Of a stretch of 5,270 nt of DNA, positions 3,295 to 5,270 are shown piece by piece (position 1 is the stretch's first letter; each line of letters begins with the position of its first letter). The stretch is from a bacterium. GTDB taxonomy: Bacteria; Planctomycetota; UBA1135; UBA2386. Under the pieces are notes generated by a model that worked only from the letters and a program-made list of their open reading frames with translations, did no database searches and was not told the DNA's origin. Both the position numbers and the translations under genes were made by a program. The stretch is from positions 1-5,270 of the forward strand of contig DRKG01000160.1 in NCBI GenBank assembly GCA_011051855.1, in the 5' to 3' direction.

Positions 3295-5270
3295 ATGCCA
3301 TCGCTCCGCCTCGTCGCGTCGTTCCTGCTCGGTTCCCTGTTGTTTGCGGTGCCGGCGGCGGCGACGTGGTCGATCGTGGTCGTGGACCTGGCGACCGGCG
3401 AGGTGGCGATCGGGATCGCTACCTGCCTGACGGGGTTCGACCTGCGGCCGAACACGGTGGTCGTGGTGCCGGGCTACGGTGTGGCGGCCGCGCAGTCATT
3501 CGTGGGGCCGCTGTCCCTGCGGCAACTGATCCGGGAAGGCTTGCTCAACGGCGTGGCCCCGGTGCAGATTCTCCAGCAGTTGGCGGCGGCGGATGGATCG
3601 CACCAGATGCGGCAGTACGGCATCGTCGCGCTGGCGGGCGGCGAGGAGACGTTCACCGGGGCCGGGGCGGGGGCGTGGGCCGGCGGCCTGACGGGGCAGA
3701 GCGGTACGTTGCGCTACGCGATCCAGGGCAACGTGCTGACCGGTCAGCCGGTGATCACGGCGGCAGAGCAGGCGCTGATCAACACGCCCGGGTCGTTGCC
3801 GGACAAGTTGATGGCGGCGATGGACGCGGCGCGCCAGATGGGCGGTGATGGGCGATGCTCGTGCTCGCCGAGCAACCCGCCGGGGTGCGGCTCGCCGCCG
3901 CCGAACTTCAGCAAGTCGTCGCACATCGCGCTGATGATCGTCAGCCGGCCGAGTGACCTCGATTCGCCCTGCACCGGAGGCGGAGGCTGTGGCGCCGGCG
4001 ACTACTGGCTCGATATCAACATCGCCAATCAGCCGGCGAGCGCGCCCGACCCCGTGATCCAACTGCAGAACGAGTTCAACATCTGGAAGGCGAACCAGGT
4101 CGGTCGGCCGGATCACTTCCAGTCGACGGCGTCGATCCATGTGGCGACGATTCGTGCCAACGGCATCGACACAGCGATCGGCACCGTGCAGTTGCGCGAC
4201 GCGCAGGGCACTCCGCTCGGCACGTCGTTGCCGATCACCGTCGACCTCGCTCCGAACAGCACCGTGCAGAACGTCGTGTTCGGGCCGGCGGTGCCGCAGG
4301 CCAACGGCACCTATCAGTTCACCATCCAGGGTGATCTGAGCGCTGGGGTGGCGGTGCTCGACATCGCCGCGCACGACCCGTTCGGCCGCGTCGGCATCTG
4401 GCCGCGTCCGATGCTGACGATCGAAGAACTGTTCGGGCCGTGCGGCGCGGGAGCGGTCCCGGACGGCAGTGGCGGCGTGCTCGACGCGCTGCAGGTGAAC
4501 GGGTCGGCCGGGGTCGACCGCGTGGTCGAGGTCGGCTACGCGCAACCGTTCACGTTGTCGCTGGCTCCCCCCGGGGGCCAGCCGGGCGGGGGACCGGTCG
4601 GCATGTTCGCGCTGTGGGCACTGCTCGGCATGCCGACGCCGGGCGTCGAGCTGCCGCTCGGGATCGCCAATTCGCTGTGCTTCGTGCCGGCGCCGTTCTC
4701 GGCCGCGCCGACGATGTTGGTCGCCGACTCCTTCGGTTTCGGAGGATCCTTCGCTGCGGGGCCGGCGCCGTGGAGCCAGACACTGTCCGGTGTGCCGGCC
4801 GTGCTCGACACGACATTGCAGGCGGCGATGGTCGCGGACCCGAGTGGCGCCCTGGCGGCGACGAACGCCGTCTACGTGCGCTTCCGGCCGTTGCCGGTTC
4901 CGACGATCACATCGCTGCTGCCACAGGCTCCGGTGCCCGGGCAGGTGGTGACGGTGACGGGCGCCGACTTCTATCCCGGCGTCGCCGGTGCGGTGGGCGC
5001 GACTCCGGTCCAGCTCACGTGGATCTCGCCGACCAGTGTCGAGTTCGTCGCGCCGGCGGGCATCGGCTGCGACGCGATGTTCCACCTGCACAATCCCGGC
5101 GGGGCGACCGTCAGCGCGCCGATCAACGCGACCCCGATCGTCAACTACCTGCCGTTCACCAGTGGCCCTGCGGCCGGTGGCGCCCCGATCTACATCGTCG
5201 GCAATTACCTGGCTGGCACTTCCGTGACCATCAACGGCGCCCCCATCCAGGTGACCACGCAGTCGCAGTA
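3295..5270 (+). CDS. Secreted DUF1028 (Ntn-hydrolase-like) protein with Ig-like and IPT/TIG domains, 3' end outside window
   Basis: The frame is open from ATG 3295 to the window end, 658 codons without a stop. Residues 1-23 are a signal peptide (hydrophobic core 6-19, AAA before the cut). Mature TWSIVVVD begins at Thr24, matching the usual start of DUF1028 proteins, a family with an Ntn-hydrolase fold and no settled substrate. Family landmarks follow in order: GVAAAQSF (62-69), MRQYG (105-109), QGNVLTG (144-150), GGDGRCSC (183-190), KSSHIALMIV (207-216) and PDPVIQL (251-257). Cys188, 190, 198, 226 and 232 cluster in this part and may form disulfides outside the cytoplasm. A beta-rich segment with ANGIDTAIGTVQLRDAQG (288-305) resembles bacterial Ig-like domains. 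Residues about 391-531 form a module typical in style of planctomycete secreted proteins, with a Gly/Pro hinge at 425-434. An IPT/TIG domain spans about 535-617, and a second begins near 618. The domain assignments are by eye. Confidence 0.9.
   Translation, partial: MPSLRLVASFLLGSLLFAVPAAATWSIVVVDLATGEVAIGIATCLTGFDLRPNTVVVVPGYGVAAAQSFVGPLSLRQLIREGLLNGVAPVQILQQLAAADGSHQMRQYGIVALAGGEETFTGAGAGAWAGGLTGQSGTLRYAIQGNVLTGQPVITAAEQALINTPGSLPDKLMAAMDAARQMGGDGRCSCSPSNPPGCGSPPPNFSKSSHIALMIVSRPSDLDSPCTGGGGCGAGDYWLDINIANQPASAPDPVIQLQNEFNIWKANQVGRPDHFQSTASIHVATIRANGIDTAIGTVQLRDAQGTPLGTSLPITVDLAPNSTVQNVVFGPAVPQANGTYQFTIQGDLSAGVAVLDIAAHDPFGRVGIWPRPMLTIEELFGPCGAGAVPDGSGGVLDALQVNGSAGVDRVVEVGYAQPFTLSLAPPGGQPGGGPVGMFALWALLGMPTPGVELPLGIANSLCFVPAPFSAAPTMLVADSFGFGGSFAAGPAPWSQTLSGVPAVLDTTLQAAMVADPSGALAATNAVYVRFRPLPVPTITSLLPQAPVPGQVVTVTGADFYPGVAGAVGATPVQLTWISPTSVEFVAPAGIGCDAMFHLHNPGGATVSAPINATPIVNYLPFTSGPAAGGAPIYIVGNYLAGTSVTINGAPIQVTTQSQ

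Noticed and set aside
3496..5091. 531-codon open frame on the - strand opposite the DUF1028 gene
   Set aside because: The translation is dominated by Arg, Ala, His and Asp with no domain. The + strand frame has a signal peptide and DUF1028/TIG motifs.

Overview
The window is a GC-rich, densely coding bacterial stretch in which every gene I can support lies on the + strand. It carries five complete or nearly complete protein genes, one 5'-truncated gene at the left edge, one tRNA, and one large secreted-protein gene that runs off the right edge. The mix suggests a Planctomycetota-like or similar large-genome environmental bacterium. The clues are an ECF-type sigma factor paired with a TPR protein, a Cys-containing signal-peptide lipoprotein, and a secreted DUF1028 protein extended by beta-sandwich and IPT/TIG modules. 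This is inference from gene content and protein style, not from a phylogenetic marker.

Layout. Positions 1-307 hold the C-terminal end of a TPR-like protein. A PlsC-type phospholipid acyltransferase follows after 4 bases (312-1046). After a 63-base gap comes a small sigma-70-like factor (1110-1700). Its stop codon overlaps the start of a signal-peptide TPR protein (1697-2545) in an ATGA junction with a good Shine-Dalgarno sequence, so the two are very probably translationally coupled. A 70-base spacer with dyad symmetries precedes a small putative lipoprotein (2616-3062). A GC-rich hairpin, a short AT-rich palindromic island and a complete tRNA-Val(UAC) with encoded CCA (3144-3220) come next.

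From 3295 to the window end a single frame stays open for 658 codons. It encodes a signal peptide, a DUF1028 (Ntn-hydrolase-like) domain, an Ig-like region, a Gly/Pro-containing secretome-style module, one full IPT/TIG domain and the start of another. This is the most interesting protein here. Signal peptidase cleavage would expose a threonine exactly where DUF1028 proteins normally begin, which suggests an exported Ntn-type enzyme activated by export.

I see no CRISPR array, insertion sequence, integrase, toxin-antitoxin pair or phage gene, and nothing that convincingly forms a defence system. The novelty candidates are the exported DUF1028-IPT/TIG architecture and the sigma factor/secreted TPR protein coupled pair.
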